Source: Sulfurimonas hydrogeniphila (GTDB lineage Bacteria > Campylobacterota > Campylobacteria > Campylobacterales > Sulfurimonadaceae). From it: DNA of 64,000 nt. The number at the start of each line of letters is the position of its first letter. Positions within the stretch are counted from its first letter, which is position 1. Location of the stretch: assembly GCF_009068765.1 (NCBI RefSeq), contig NZ_CP035534.1:1674001-1738000 (forward strand). The letters are read 5' to 3'. The notes under the pieces were generated by a model, which saw only the letters and a program-made list of their open reading frames with translations, was not told the origin of the DNA and searched no databases. Below, one piece after another: positions 25,288 through 34,848 of this stretch. A program made the position numbers and the translations under genes.

Positions 25288-25894
25288 GACATACTCCCTG
25301 CAGCCATAAACCACACTCTTTTAAAATTTCATCCAAGGCATTGCTGAGTGCAACAACCCCGCCTTTTGCATCATCTGACAAAGTTTTTTGTTTAAAATAA
25401 AAAGTTTTTGTCGCTACTGTTTTATGACTCGCTTCATCAACCAGGTTACATGTAATGACAACATTGACAAAAGAATTTTTTTCGTTTTCATCAAAATACT
25501 GCATAAAATCTTCTATATTTATTTCCAGTCTGTAGTCGTTTTTTGTTTTTGATTCTGCACTTTGCACACTCTTAAAAAGCTTCAGATCCCGCAAATACTC
25601 TGTAACAGCATATGTTAGAGCATCATTTGGCGTCTGCGCCCATCTTGACTGGGCATAAGAGTATTGTGCATATTTTCCCTCTACATAATACATTTTCAAG
25701 GACATATAGAGTTTGTCACCAAAAGAGCGCTCTACTTTGAGTGTTTTTTTCCGACATTTGCCTGTCTGTACTTTTACTGCTTTTGGCTGTATATTGAGTC
25801 GGTACTGATTCTGCGCCGGTGTCGGCGATGTGCATCCGGTAATTGTTATTACCGCGATACATGTAAGGCATATAATTAATAATCTATTTTTCAC
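25277..25894 (-). CDS. ABC transporter auxiliary lipoprotein (PqiC/DUF330-like)
   Basis: About 205 residues with a lipoprotein signal ending in TITGC (Cys near residue 21), so it is anchored in an outer or inner membrane leaflet. The body resembles auxiliary lipoproteins of MCE/Mla transport systems. GTG at 25894 is preferred: it follows AAAGGGGA and overlaps mlaD by 11 bases. The three upstream genes encode the MlaE permease, MlaF ATPase and MlaD, so it is probably the outer-membrane-facing partner. Confidence 0.75.
   Translation of the reverse strand: MKNRLLIICLTCIAVITITGCTSPTPAQNQYRLNIQPKAVKVQTGKCRKKTLKVERSFGDKLYMSLKMYYVEGKYAQYSYAQSRWAQTPNDALTYAVTEYLRDLKLFKSVQSAESKTKNDYRLEINIEDFMQYFDENEKNSFVNVVITCNLVDEASHKTVATKTFYFKQKTLSDDAKGGVVALSNALDEILKECGLWLQGVCLDK
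25446..25455. repeat. TTACATGTAA palindrome (7 of 16)
   Basis: In the auxiliary lipoprotein gene, read as Ile-Thr-Cys-Asn. Confidence 0.8.
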
Positions 25895-26846
25895 CAGGTC
25901 CCCTTTTGTATCTTTCTTTTTTATATAAAATATCACTCGGACTGCGGTCATAATGTTCTAACAGCTCATCTAAATTTATCAATGTCTGTTGCATTTGTGT
26001 CACAGTGCTGTTAATCAACGGTACGGACTGCACTGTAATATCTTCAACATTATTCTGTACATCAGAAAAAGATTTTGCCATATCATTCATAATATGTCCC
26101 ATTTCCAGATATGTTTGTTTGATACTCGAAAAAGAGTCATTGATTTTCTTTTCCCATGCAATGCTGTGTGCAACCAATTTATTCATATTGGGAATACTTT
26201 TATCAATCTGAGCTGTGATATGTTCCATATTTTTCGCACTTGCCTGCAGGTGTGCAATGGTTTTTTCATCAAGTATTGTATCAATTTTTGCCATAACCAT
26301 AGCACTCTCGTGTAAAAATCTAGAAAACTGTTCCTGGTTTTTTTCACTCAACAGCTCATTGGTTCTGTCAAGCGTCATAAGCAACAGTTCAGAGACCGAA
26401 TCCAGCGACTGTTCCACATTTGCGAAAAAAGAAGGAGCTGACTTGATTACAGGATACATTTCTCCTTTTTTTGCTGTAAGCGGCGGTGCATTATTGCTTC
26501 CCTCTGTCAGATTTATATAACTCAATCCGGTAATGCCCTGTGCAGTAAGCTTTGCCACCGTATCTTCTTTGACAGGTGTCGTCTTTAGCATACTGACTGT
26601 CACCTCCACCTGTTCGGTGTTTTTCGGATTTATACGCAAGCGTATTACTTTGCCTACTTTTATACCCTTGTATTTCACAGGTGCATCAAGATTGAGTCCC
26701 AACACCGATTCGTTAAAATATATAATATACTTTTGTGTCGCCTCTGCTTTTTCAGGTTTGAGCATCCAGTAAACAAATCCGAGTATGCTGAGCATTCCCA
26801 ACAAAACGACAAACCCTATCAATGTATAATTTACTTTATTGTTCAT
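25884..26846 (-). CDS. mlaD: MCE-domain phospholipid transport protein MlaD
   Basis: The 320-residue protein has a single N-terminal membrane anchor (about 8-28), the MCE domain (about 40-115; VLGLNLDAPVKYKGIKVG and GITGLSYINL) and a long helical C-terminal region (about 150-310) that could form a tunnel or span to other partners. It overlaps mlaF by four bases. It binds lipid in the periplasm for transport between membranes. Confidence 0.9.
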   Translation of the reverse strand: MNNKVNYTLIGFVVLLGMLSILGFVYWMLKPEKAEATQKYIIYFNESVLGLNLDAPVKYKGIKVGKVIRLRINPKNTEQVEVTVSMLKTTPVKEDTVAKLTAQGITGLSYINLTEGSNNAPPLTAKKGEMYPVIKSAPSFFANVEQSLDSVSELLLMTLDRTNELLSEKNQEQFSRFLHESAMVMAKIDTILDEKTIAHLQASAKNMEHITAQIDKSIPNMNKLVAHSIAWEKKINDSFSSIKQTYLEMGHIMNDMAKSFSDVQNNVEDITVQSVPLINSTVTQMQQTLINLDELLEHYDRSPSDILYKKERYKRGPGEK

Positions 26847-27577
26847 ATTGTATCTCTAAAAAAAGTCTGTATAAAATCATTCTTCACAGAAGTAACCTCT
26901 TCTAAACTGCCCTCATAAGCAATTTTTTTATTATCAATTATAGCCATTCTATCCAAAGTATTATATATAGAATGTAAATCATGTGTGACAATTACCATAG
27001 TAAGTCCCAGCATTGAACGCAACTGCAATATAAGTTCATCGAACTCTCTGGCAGAAATCGGATCAAGTCCGCTTGTAGGTTCATCCAAAAAAAGCAGTTT
27101 GGGATCCATCGCCAAAGCTCTGGCAATCCCCGCTTTTTTTCGCATACCTCCGCTTATTTGCGAAGGATATAAAAATGCATCACTTGGTTTCAAACCTACC
27201 AGATCAAGTTTAAATGCCACTATTTCTTCTATCATTTTTTGGGAGAGTGTTGCATACTCCCGCAGCGCCAACGCAATATTTTCCGCCAGAGTCAAAGAAG
27301 AAAAAAGAGCACCAAACTGGAACAATACACCCCATTTTCGCCTGAGTTCCTGTGCCTGGCTTTCACTGATACTCTCTATTTTCTGTCCCAAAATCTCAAT
27401 ACTTCCTGAGTGAAACTCCTGCAGCATGACCATTTCACGCAGCAGTGTTGTTTTTCCGCAGCCGCTTGGTCCCAAAAGCCCGTAAATTTCACCTTCGTTT
27501 ACATGTAAATTGAGCCCGTCATGCACCACTTTGTCACCAAAAACTGTTTTGACACCGCATACTTTAATCAGTTCCAT
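26843..27577 (-). CDS. mlaF: ABC transporter ATPase MlaF
   Basis: A 244-residue ATP-binding subunit of the MCE-type lipid transporter. The Walker A GPSGCGKTT, the signature QISGGMRKKAG with Mla-like GGMRKK form, and Walker B LLFLDEPTSGLD are intact. It overlaps mlaD by four bases and mlaE by one base. Confidence 0.95.
   Translation of the reverse strand: MELIKVCGVKTVFGDKVVHDGLNLHVNEGEIYGLLGPSGCGKTTLLREMVMLQEFHSGSIEILGQKIESISESQAQELRRKWGVLFQFGALFSSLTLAENIALALREYATLSQKMIEEIVAFKLDLVGLKPSDAFLYPSQISGGMRKKAGIARALAMDPKLLFLDEPTSGLDPISAREFDELILQLRSMLGLTMVIVTHDLHSIYNTLDRMAIIDNKKIAYEGSLEEVTSVKNDFIQTFFRDTI
27499..27508. repeat. TTACATGTAA palindrome (8 of 16)
   Basis: In mlaF, read as Leu-His-Val in LHVNEG, in the first strand of the ATPase. 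Confidence 0.8.
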
Positions 27578-28683
27578 TATATCCCCAGATTTGTAAAGGC
27601 TATAGAAAAAACCGCATCACATACAATTACGGCAAAAAGTGACTCGACAACACTTTTTGTAGTATTGTAGCCTATACTTTGTGTATCATCTTTGACAATC
27701 AACCCTCTGTAAATACCGATAGAAGCAATCAAAAATGCAAAAAACGGTCCTTTGACAAGTCCCACATAAAAATGTTTCATTGCCACTACCTCTTGCAGTC
27801 TGTCAATGAAAAGTGCCGGCGGCAGGTCCAGACTCAAATCGGCAACGATAATGCCTCCGAGCATAGCCATAATATCTGCTACAAAAATGAGTATCGGCAG
27901 CATAACAACAAGAGCAACTATTCTTGGCAAAACCAAAAAAGTATATGGGTCAAAGCCCATAGTCCGCATAGCATCAATCTCCTGTGTGATTTTCATCGCT
28001 CCTATCTGTGCCGTATAGGCTGAACCGCTTCTGCCTGCGATGACTATTGCCGTAATCAAGGGGGCAAGTTCTCTGAATATAGAAATACCCATCATATCCA
28101 CAATAAAAATATTGCCTCCGTATCGCTGAAGCTGATAAGCAGCCTGATAGGCTGTCACCAAACCAATCAGAAAACTTGTCAATGCTACAATGCCAAGAGC
28201 ACGCAGTGCACTTTCATTGATTTCAAAAGCTATCTCTTTTATACGGATATTTTTAACACTTTTAAAATAGAGCAAAAAAGAGACAAAAACCTTCCCGATA
28301 AACTCCATAAAAGAGATAAATGAAAGGTAGGAGCGATAAAAAGTTTTTCCCATACACTCAAATATATTTTCTTTTAAAGGTTTGTATTTTTTATCGAGCT
28401 TTTTTTTATGCTCTTTGGTCAATGCAAGTGTATGCAAAAAGTTTGTATTTGTACACTCTGTGTTTACATTGTACTCTTCTTGCAGGTCAGCTAAAAAAAG
28501 AGCAAAGGCGGTATCAAGATAGCGGGCATCTCTTAAATCAACAGTAATTTTTTTAAAATTTGAGAGCTCGATTTTTGCAATGAATTCTTGGGCTTGATGA
28601 AGATTGTAGAGTGTCAATTCCCCTGAAAATTCAAGGGAAATACTCTCTTTGTCAATAGTAGTGCGCAGTAGGTTTTCAGGCAT
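27577..28683 (-). CDS. mlaE: MlaE permease with N-terminal STAS domain
   Basis: The 368-residue inner-membrane permease has an N-terminal STAS-like domain (about 1-105), then the MlaE core with five or so membrane segments, including the conserved GRSGSAYTAQIGAMKITQEI and the EIDAMRTMGFDPYTFLVLPR segment. In enterobacteria the STAS protein (MlaB) is separate; here it is fused to the permease, as is common in this phylum. It is probably cotranscribed with the chemotaxis genes upstream. Confidence 0.92.
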   Translation of the reverse strand: MPENLLRTTIDKESISLEFSGELTLYNLHQAQEFIAKIELSNFKKITVDLRDARYLDTAFALFLADLQEEYNVNTECTNTNFLHTLALTKEHKKKLDKKYKPLKENIFECMGKTFYRSYLSFISFMEFIGKVFVSFLLYFKSVKNIRIKEIAFEINESALRALGIVALTSFLIGLVTAYQAAYQLQRYGGNIFIVDMMGISIFRELAPLITAIVIAGRSGSAYTAQIGAMKITQEIDAMRTMGFDPYTFLVLPRIVALVVMLPILIFVADIMAMLGGIIVADLSLDLPPALFIDRLQEVVAMKHFYVGLVKGPFFAFLIASIGIYRGLIVKDDTQSIGYNTTKSVVESLFAVIVCDAVFSIAFTNLGI

Positions 28684-28695
28684 GAGACAAAAAGG

Positions 28696-29190
28696 CTAAA
28701 AATCTCTTTCTAAAAGTTTGTTCACTTTTAAAATAGTAATAATTTTATCTGCCTGCTTTCCTACACCGTCTATAATAGTGTCATCACCGTTGACAGTATC
28801 AGGCGGCGGTCCCACATTCTCTTTTTTAATGCGAATTGCCATTGTGAGTCTGTCAATCACAAATCCTGCCACATCAGAGCCGTTTCGCATAACAATAAAG
28901 CGTGTATCTTCGCTCTGTTTTTTAGGAGGCAGTCCAAATTTTGTACGCAGATCTATAAGCGGAATAACAGAACCGCGAAGATTAAACACACCCAAAACAT
29001 ACTTAGGCACCTGCGGAACTCTTGTCCATGGAAAAGGTTTGATAATCTCCTGAATGGAAAGAATAGGTACTGCATACTCTTCATCCCCTATGACAAATCC
29101 GACAAGTTGTACCACATCATCGAGCTGATCAACAACACTGTCATTTTGTTCAGCCTGTTTGTTAATAATATCTTTTAATTTATCACTCAT
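28696..29190 (-). CDS. cheW: Chemotaxis coupling protein CheW
   Basis: The 164-residue protein links chemoreceptors to CheA. The CheW fold spans about residues 25-160, with VGFVIGDEEYAVPILSIQEI, VFNLRGSVIPLIDLR and FVIDRLTM. An N-terminal extension of about 25 residues is present. It directly abuts cheA with a shared base. Confidence 0.95.
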   Translation of the reverse strand: MSDKLKDIINKQAEQNDSVVDQLDDVVQLVGFVIGDEEYAVPILSIQEIIKPFPWTRVPQVPKYVLGVFNLRGSVIPLIDLRTKFGLPPKKQSEDTRFIVMRNGSDVAGFVIDRLTMAIRIKKENVGPPPDTVNGDDTIIDGVGKQADKIITILKVNKLLERDF

Positions 29191-31595
29191 TATAAAAACT
29201 CCGGTTTAAAGTTAACATTTCTCTGTACAACACTTGCCAAATAGTCGGCAGAATAAGGTTTCGTGATATACTCAACCATACCTGATTCAACCCCGCGCAT
29301 ACGGTCAGATTTACTTGTTCTTGATGTTACGGCTATAAGCGGAAGGTTTTTATATCTGTTGTATTTTTTAATCTCCGAGGCAAGTGTATATCCGTCCATC
29401 CTTGGCATTTCGATATCAATGAGCATTGCATCTATATTGTGATCGCCTGATTTCAAGAGGTTAAGTGCTTCTTGTCCGTCACTCGCTTCAACAAGAGTAA
29501 TCCCCATAGGTTCCAGTGCTTTTCGCATAATCGTTCTGTCTGTTTTGGAATCATCAACGATCATTACAGTATAGTCACTCGCTTTTGTTTTCTCTTTCAC
29601 CGCAGATTCATCTGACGAGCTTATCTGCGTGGCTTTTGTCTCTTTGGCCATATCCATAAGCGCCACAACATCAACGATAAGTGTCACTCCTCCGTCTCCG
29701 CGGATGGTAGCTCCCGCAATCCCTTCAATACCTTTGAGATACTCACCGAGAGATTTGATAACAATCTCTTCCTGCCCTACCAAAATATCTACAATAAGCC
29801 CCAGTTTGCTTGTTCCGAGTCCCAAAACAACAACATAGGCATGTTCACTCGCATCCAAAATACGCTCAACTTCAAAAATATCTCCGATGTGCACCAGTGA
29901 AAGAACATCATCACGCAATCGCATTACAGAACGTCCCTCTACTGTATATATTTCATCTTTTGAAATTCTGACCGTTTCAAGAACAGAGGCTAAAGGAATG
30001 GCATAATGCTCTTCTTGAACACCCACAAGAAGTGCCTGAATAATTGCCAGAGTCAGTGGAATTTTCAGTTTTATAGAAGTACCCTTGTCTATTTCACTGT
30101 CAATATCTATGATACCGTTGAGTTTTTCGATGTTTGTTTTGACAACATCCATCCCGACACCGCGTCCGGATACACTTGTCACGGCAGCAGCTGTTGAAAA
30201 TCCCGGTTTAAAGATAAGTGTATATGCTTCTTTGTCACTCATCTGCTCTGCTTCTTTTTCAGTGATGATGCCTTTTTCAAGCGACTTTTGCTTAAGCATC
30301 TCCGGGTCAAGCCCTTTTCCGTCATCATCTATCTGAATCACAATCTGATTGCCCTCATTATAGGCTTTGAGTGTAATCGTACCCTCTTCCGGTTTTCCTT
30401 TCGCAAGACGCTCTTCTGGCGTCTCTATACCATGGTCACAGGAGTTACGGATAATATGCACAAGCGGATCCCCGATCTCTTCCACAATTGATTTGTCAAG
30501 CTCTGTATCTTCACCGGAGATAACAAGTTCAATCTTCTTGTTGAGTTCGCGGGAAAGGTCCCGGATCATTCTAGGGAATTTGTTAAAAACTTTTCCTATT
30601 GGCAACATACGCGTTTTCATAACCGCAATTTGCAAATCAGTCGTTACAAGAGAAACAATAGAGACAACCTGGTTGAGCTCTTCTAAAAATTCTTCTCCCT
30701 CATAACGCTCTTCAACATCATCATTGATTTTAATCAATCTGTTTTTTGCCAAAACAAGTTCACCGATCAGATTCATCAGATGGTCAAGTCTTTTGACATC
30801 CACACGAATCGTCTGCTCAACCGTGGCAGGTGCACGTTTTGCCGGTGCTGCCGCCTTTGGATCCTCAGCAGAAGCATTTTGCGATGCTTTTTTATTTTGT
30901 GAAACAGGAGCAGGAGTCGGTGCCTTTGGAACTTCTTCTTTTTTCTCTTGTTTTTCTTCTTTTTTCGGCTCTTCTTCATTTGGTTCCGGTGGCATCACAG
31001 GCACTTCTTCACCCGCGGCTATTTTTGCTTCTCTTTTGGCTCTGTCTTCGGCCTGGCGCTGTGCCAAAAGTCTTTCTATTTCAGCTTCTATCTCATCAGG
31101 GTCCATATTGTCATAGTCCGGTTCTTCTTCCTGAGTCTCTTCTTCAGCTGCCGCAGGCTCTTGTTCTTCTTTTTCCTGTGCTGCTGTTGCATCGGCAAGT
31201 CCTGAAAGGTCACCGTTGCTTATTTTGTCAAGTCTTGCGACACAGGCGGCCACATCTATGCCTTCATCACTGCTCGTGTCACGGATTTTTTCCAAAAGTG
31301 CTTTCATCAGGTCAATAGACTCCAGAATAACATCCATAACATCCGGAGTGATACTCAACTCTCCATGACGGGCTTTATTGAGCACATCTTCCATATGATG
31401 TGTCAAATGTGTCAAGGTGTCAAAATTCAAAAACGATGAAGCCCCTTTCACGGTGTGTGCAACACGAAATATCCCGTTTAGCAATTCCAAATCATCCGGA
31501 CGGGATTCTAATTCGACCAAATCTTCGTCAAGCTTTTCAACAAGTTCAAACGATTCAACTAAAAAATCTTGCAGTATCTCTTGAAATTCATCCAT
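29190..31595 (-). CDS. cheA: Chemotaxis kinase CheA fused to receiver (CheAY)
   Basis: The 801-residue kinase has an HPt domain with His47 in RVAHTVKGASSFL, an acidic/proline linker of about 130 residues, a dimerisation region, an ATPase domain (HIIRNSCDHGIETPEER, DDGKGLD, GRGVGMDVV), a CheW-like regulatory domain and a C-terminal receiver (about 670-800) with IVDDS, Asp in LIDIEMPRMDG and Lys in ITKPYS. The CheA-receiver fusion is typical of Campylobacterota and often acts as a phosphate sink. Confidence 0.96.
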   Translation of the reverse strand: MDEFQEILQDFLVESFELVEKLDEDLVELESRPDDLELLNGIFRVAHTVKGASSFLNFDTLTHLTHHMEDVLNKARHGELSITPDVMDVILESIDLMKALLEKIRDTSSDEGIDVAACVARLDKISNGDLSGLADATAAQEKEEQEPAAAEEETQEEEPDYDNMDPDEIEAEIERLLAQRQAEDRAKREAKIAAGEEVPVMPPEPNEEEPKKEEKQEKKEEVPKAPTPAPVSQNKKASQNASAEDPKAAAPAKRAPATVEQTIRVDVKRLDHLMNLIGELVLAKNRLIKINDDVEERYEGEEFLEELNQVVSIVSLVTTDLQIAVMKTRMLPIGKVFNKFPRMIRDLSRELNKKIELVISGEDTELDKSIVEEIGDPLVHIIRNSCDHGIETPEERLAKGKPEEGTITLKAYNEGNQIVIQIDDDGKGLDPEMLKQKSLEKGIITEKEAEQMSDKEAYTLIFKPGFSTAAAVTSVSGRGVGMDVVKTNIEKLNGIIDIDSEIDKGTSIKLKIPLTLAIIQALLVGVQEEHYAIPLASVLETVRISKDEIYTVEGRSVMRLRDDVLSLVHIGDIFEVERILDASEHAYVVVLGLGTSKLGLIVDILVGQEEIVIKSLGEYLKGIEGIAGATIRGDGGVTLIVDVVALMDMAKETKATQISSSDESAVKEKTKASDYTVMIVDDSKTDRTIMRKALEPMGITLVEASDGQEALNLLKSGDHNIDAMLIDIEMPRMDGYTLASEIKKYNRYKNLPLIAVTSRTSKSDRMRGVESGMVEYITKPYSADYLASVVQRNVNFKPEFL

Positions 31596-31606
31596 ATTTA
31601 CACTCC

Positions 31607-32548
31607 CTATTTCTTCATATGTGCACGTACAATACGTGATACTTCATCAAAAAATGCACCTGCCTTAAACTTAACCAAATAAGCTTCTCCGCCGGCTTCC
31701 TCACCTCTTGTTTCACTAAAATGATCACTGATTGAGGAGTTAAAGACTATAGGAATATCACTGAACCTTTCATCTTCTTTGACTTTCGCCGCAAAATGAA
31801 AACCGTCCATTCTTGGCATTTCAACATCTGAAATAATTATTTTTAAATTATCTGCCAAATTATCTCCATAAGTTTCATAGAGATCTTTCAGTTTATTAAG
31901 ACCCTCTTCTCCATCCATCGCTTCTACAACATGAAAGCCCATTTTCATCAATGCATCTTTGACAATTTTACGAGCCGTTGCACTGTCATCAAGCACCATT
32001 GCCAGACCTGAAAATGTTTCTATTTTCTCCGGTGCGGAATCTGTTTCAGGTTCATACAGTCCCAAATCCTGAACAACACTTTCAAGGTCCAGGATTAAAA
32101 GAACATTATCACCCTCTATCTTTGTTACTCCAGTTATTTTATTGCTCTCAAGTCCTGAGGAACTGCTCATAAAAGTTGCCGGTTCTATATCACTCCAGCT
32201 GATTCTTCTGATGCGTTTTGCTTCATGAACTATAAAGCCTATCAGCACATTGTTAAACTCTGTAATAATAACGCGGGCATTTTTCTTTGCATCTTCGGGT
32301 TCAGTCACACCCATCCATTTTGCCAGATTGACAACAGGAATGACCACTTCACGCAAATCAAATATTCCCTCTATGAACTCCGGTGTACTTGGCAGCTCTG
32401 TCAGTTTTGGCAAACGTATAATTTCTCTGACCTTAGAGACATTGATACCGTAAATACCTTCATAAACCTTGTCTTTTTCCTGTTTAAATATGCGAAAATC
32501 AACAAGTTCCATCTCATTGGAACCAACTTTTAAAGACTTTTCATCCAT
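31607..32548 (-). CDS. cheV: Chemotaxis protein CheV
   Basis: The 313-residue protein has a CheW-like domain (about 10-160; GIFDLREVVIPVVNLAKW) and a C-terminal receiver (about 180-310; VLDDSATARKIV, Asp in IIISDVEMPRMDGF, Lys in YLVKFK). It is an adaptor that couples receptors to CheA and can be phosphorylated. An AGGGAGA site precedes the ATG, and 11 bases separate it from cheA. Confidence 0.95.
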   Translation of the reverse strand: MDEKSLKVGSNEMELVDFRIFKQEKDKVYEGIYGINVSKVREIIRLPKLTELPSTPEFIEGIFDLREVVIPVVNLAKWMGVTEPEDAKKNARVIITEFNNVLIGFIVHEAKRIRRISWSDIEPATFMSSSSGLESNKITGVTKIEGDNVLLILDLESVVQDLGLYEPETDSAPEKIETFSGLAMVLDDSATARKIVKDALMKMGFHVVEAMDGEEGLNKLKDLYETYGDNLADNLKIIISDVEMPRMDGFHFAAKVKEDERFSDIPIVFNSSISDHFSETRGEEAGGEAYLVKFKAGAFFDEVSRIVRAHMKK

Positions 32549-32551
32549 CTT

Positions 32552-33292
32552 TTATATCTCCCTAGAGTATTTTTTTTCTTCCAACAACTCTATGTCTTGA
32601 GCTGATTTTACAATAAAGTATCTTTGATTGCAAGCAAAAGCACCCAGATTTATATAGTAAAAACCGTCTGTGTCAAAAGAAATGTTTTGATGATAATGTC
32701 CCTCTATAAAGTAGTCGCAGGTATATTTTTCTGCCAAACGCTTTTGTACAAATTCTCTAAAACCCGTAAATTTCTGACAGTCATTTTTTTTACTCAAATA
32801 GCTGTCAAGATTTTTCAAAATCGCATGTTTTGAAAATATATCTATATACTTTAAAACAAAAAGAACAAAAGGGCTTCGTATCAAAGATGTGTAGAGTTTA
32901 TAGAGTCTCTCCCCGTCAAAGTCTCCATGTGCAAGATAGACTTTTTTCTTTTGATACAATGCTTTTACCGGCTGGTTTTTAATCGAAAAAACCCTGGCCT
33001 TTGGAAAAACATTTTTTATATTAAAGTCATGGTTCCCCTCCAGATAGACAACTTCCGTATCTTTGGAAATATCATTTATAAGCGCTATAACCTCTTTGTT
33101 CTGCTTACATGTAAAGTCTATAGACCCAAACAGAGCGTCAAAGATATCTCCCATCAGAATAAGCTGGGGTACTGCCATATTTTTACTGTGTATTTCTCGT
33201 AAAAAATATAAAAGTTCCGGACGCAGGTGTGAATAGTGCGCATCAGAAACAATAAACGCACCCTCTTGGATAATAACCGGTTTAGGGGACAT
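32552..33292 (-). CDS. lpxH: LpxH-like UDP-2,3-diacylglucosamine hydrolase
   Basis: The 246-residue calcineurin-like metallophosphoesterase probably cleaves UDP-2,3-diacylglucosamine in lipid A synthesis. Metal motifs SDAHYSH, MGDIFD, EGNHDF, AHGD and GHYHQ are all intact. The start overlaps argC by 11 bases. The order argC-lpxH-cheV is not functional in an obvious way, but spacing implies one transcript. Confidence 0.82.
   Translation of the reverse strand: MSPKPVIIQEGAFIVSDAHYSHLRPELLYFLREIHSKNMAVPQLILMGDIFDALFGSIDFTCKQNKEVIALINDISKDTEVVYLEGNHDFNIKNVFPKARVFSIKNQPVKALYQKKKVYLAHGDFDGERLYKLYTSLIRSPFVLFVLKYIDIFSKHAILKNLDSYLSKKNDCQKFTGFREFVQKRLAEKYTCDYFIEGHYHQNISFDTDGFYYINLGAFACNQRYFIVKSAQDIELLEEKKYSREI
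33105..33114. repeat. TTACATGTAA palindrome (9 of 16)
   Basis: In the lpxH-like gene, read as Phe-Thr-Cys-Lys. Confidence 0.8.
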
Positions 33293-34295
33293 AGGCTATA
33301 TCTGGTATCGCCGTCGTCTCATCAATGCCCATCATCAGATTGGCGTTGACAACGGCCTGAGAAGATGCTCCTCTCATCAGGTTGTCTATGCTTGAAGATA
33401 TAAAAAGTATATTGCCTTTTCTTTGGGCATAGATGTCACAGAAATTTGTTCCGGCAACATTTTTCATGTCCACCGGCACAGAACTCACCCTTACATGTAC
33501 GTCATTTTTATAAAATTCTTCTACAACATCCAGGGCGTCGAAATCATCACTGACCTGTATATAAATCGAACTTATCATACCCCGCGTCACAGGAACCAGA
33601 TGCGGTACAAAACTGATTTTGTCAAAAGAGATATTCAGTTTGTCTGCAATTTCGGGAGCATGTCTGTGCAACAAAGGATTGTAGGCAAAAAGATTGTCAT
33701 TGACATTCACAAAATGTGTCACTTCACTGAGCTTTTTGCCTGCTCCGCTCACTCCTGTTTTTGCATCAATTATAATCGGTGTATCCGTAATACGTTTGTC
33801 CATAAACGGAAGCAGTCCCAATATCGCGGATGTAGGGAAACATCCCGGATTTGCAACCAGTTTTGCAGACTTTATCGCTTCACGATTGAGTTCAGGGAGT
33901 CCGTAGACAACATGTTCCAGATTTTTTGGGTCTGTATGGGGACAGTAAAATGCCTCATAAATATCCTGCGGCAGTCTGTAGTCAGCTGAGAGGTCAACAA
34001 CTTTGATACCCTTCTCTAACAACGGCTTGACGTAAGCCATTGCTGTTTTATGCGGCAGTGCCAAAAAAACCAGTTTACATGTAAGCGCCATTGCATCAAT
34101 ATCTGCTTTTTGCACCTCATCTTCGCACACACCGTTTAAAGAAGGATGGAGCTTGTTTATGGTCGTTCCGCCTTCAGAGTTTGCGATGTATGCCAAATGA
34201 AAAAAAGGATGTTTTATGAGCATTTTGACAAGTTCCAGCCCTGTGTAGCCTGTTGCCCCGACCACGCCTACATTTATTTTACTCTTGTTTTGCAT
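33282..34295 (-). CDS. argC: N-acetyl-gamma-glutamyl-phosphate reductase
   Basis: The 337-residue enzyme makes N-acetylglutamate semialdehyde in arginine synthesis. The NADP-binding GVVGATGYTGLELVKML (residues about 10-26) and catalytic Cys in VANPGCFPTSAILGL are present. The length is normal. Its ATG overlaps the greA stop as TAATG. Confidence 0.95.
   Translation of the reverse strand: MQNKSKINVGVVGATGYTGLELVKMLIKHPFFHLAYIANSEGGTTINKLHPSLNGVCEDEVQKADIDAMALTCKLVFLALPHKTAMAYVKPLLEKGIKVVDLSADYRLPQDIYEAFYCPHTDPKNLEHVVYGLPELNREAIKSAKLVANPGCFPTSAILGLLPFMDKRITDTPIIIDAKTGVSGAGKKLSEVTHFVNVNDNLFAYNPLLHRHAPEIADKLNISFDKISFVPHLVPVTRGMISSIYIQVSDDFDALDVVEEFYKNDVHVRVSSVPVDMKNVAGTNFCDIYAQRKGNILFISSSIDNLMRGASSQAVVNANLMMGIDETTAIPDIAYVP
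34075..34084. repeat. TTACATGTAA palindrome (10 of 16)
   Basis: In argC, read as Leu-Thr-Cys-Lys. A one-mismatch copy lies at 33490. Confidence 0.8.
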
Positions 34296-34798
34296 TACTC
34301 TTTACACTCAAAAACAATATCCTGGTATTTCACCTCGTCTATTTCAAACTCTTTTTCACCGCCGGGGAGACGGACTTTGACCTCGTCACCCTCTTCTTTG
34401 CCAAGAAGCTGTTTTGCCAGAGGAGAGTTAAAAGAGATGAGCCCTATGTCAGGATTGCTCTCACAGCCGCCAACTATCGTGTAGGTTACCTCTTCGTCTG
34501 TGTCCATATTTGTCATGACAACCGTTGAGCCAAAGCTCACCTTGGTGTGCTGCAGATCTTTAGGATCAACAATCTGGGCATTTCCTAAAATCTCCTGAAG
34601 CTCTGCAAGGCGGTTGTCTATACTTTTTTGCTGCTCTTTTGCCGCATGATACTCTGCATTTTCTTTTAAATCGCCGTGTTCAAGCGCTTCTTCAATCGCT
34701 TTGACAACACCCGGTCGTTTTACCTCTTTTAAATCTTTCACTTCGGCCTGTAACTTCTCGTAGCCAAAAAGTGTCATCGGTTCTATGTTGTTTTGCAT
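34295..34798 (-). CDS. greA: Transcription elongation factor GreA
   Basis: The 167-residue factor rescues backtracked RNA polymerase. The N-terminal coiled coil carries the acidic tip in EHGDLKENAEYHAAKEQQ, and the C-terminal FKBP-like domain ends with SPLAKQLLGKEEGDEVKVRLP. The start could be at 34798 or seven codons later (MTLFGYEKL). It is first in the long minus-strand string through pepP. Confidence 0.95.
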   Translation of the reverse strand: MQNNIEPMTLFGYEKLQAEVKDLKEVKRPGVVKAIEEALEHGDLKENAEYHAAKEQQKSIDNRLAELQEILGNAQIVDPKDLQHTKVSFGSTVVMTNMDTDEEVTYTIVGGCESNPDIGLISFNSPLAKQLLGKEEGDEVKVRLPGGEKEFEIDEVKYQDIVFECKE

Positions 34799-34848
34799 AA
34801 TCTATTCTCTTTATTAAATTTTTTTAGTTGTATGATTATATCAAAACT

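Noticed and set aside
30776-31318. Plus-strand frames inside cheA
   Set aside because: They are shadows of the acidic, low-complexity cheA linker on the other strand, with biased composition and no homology.
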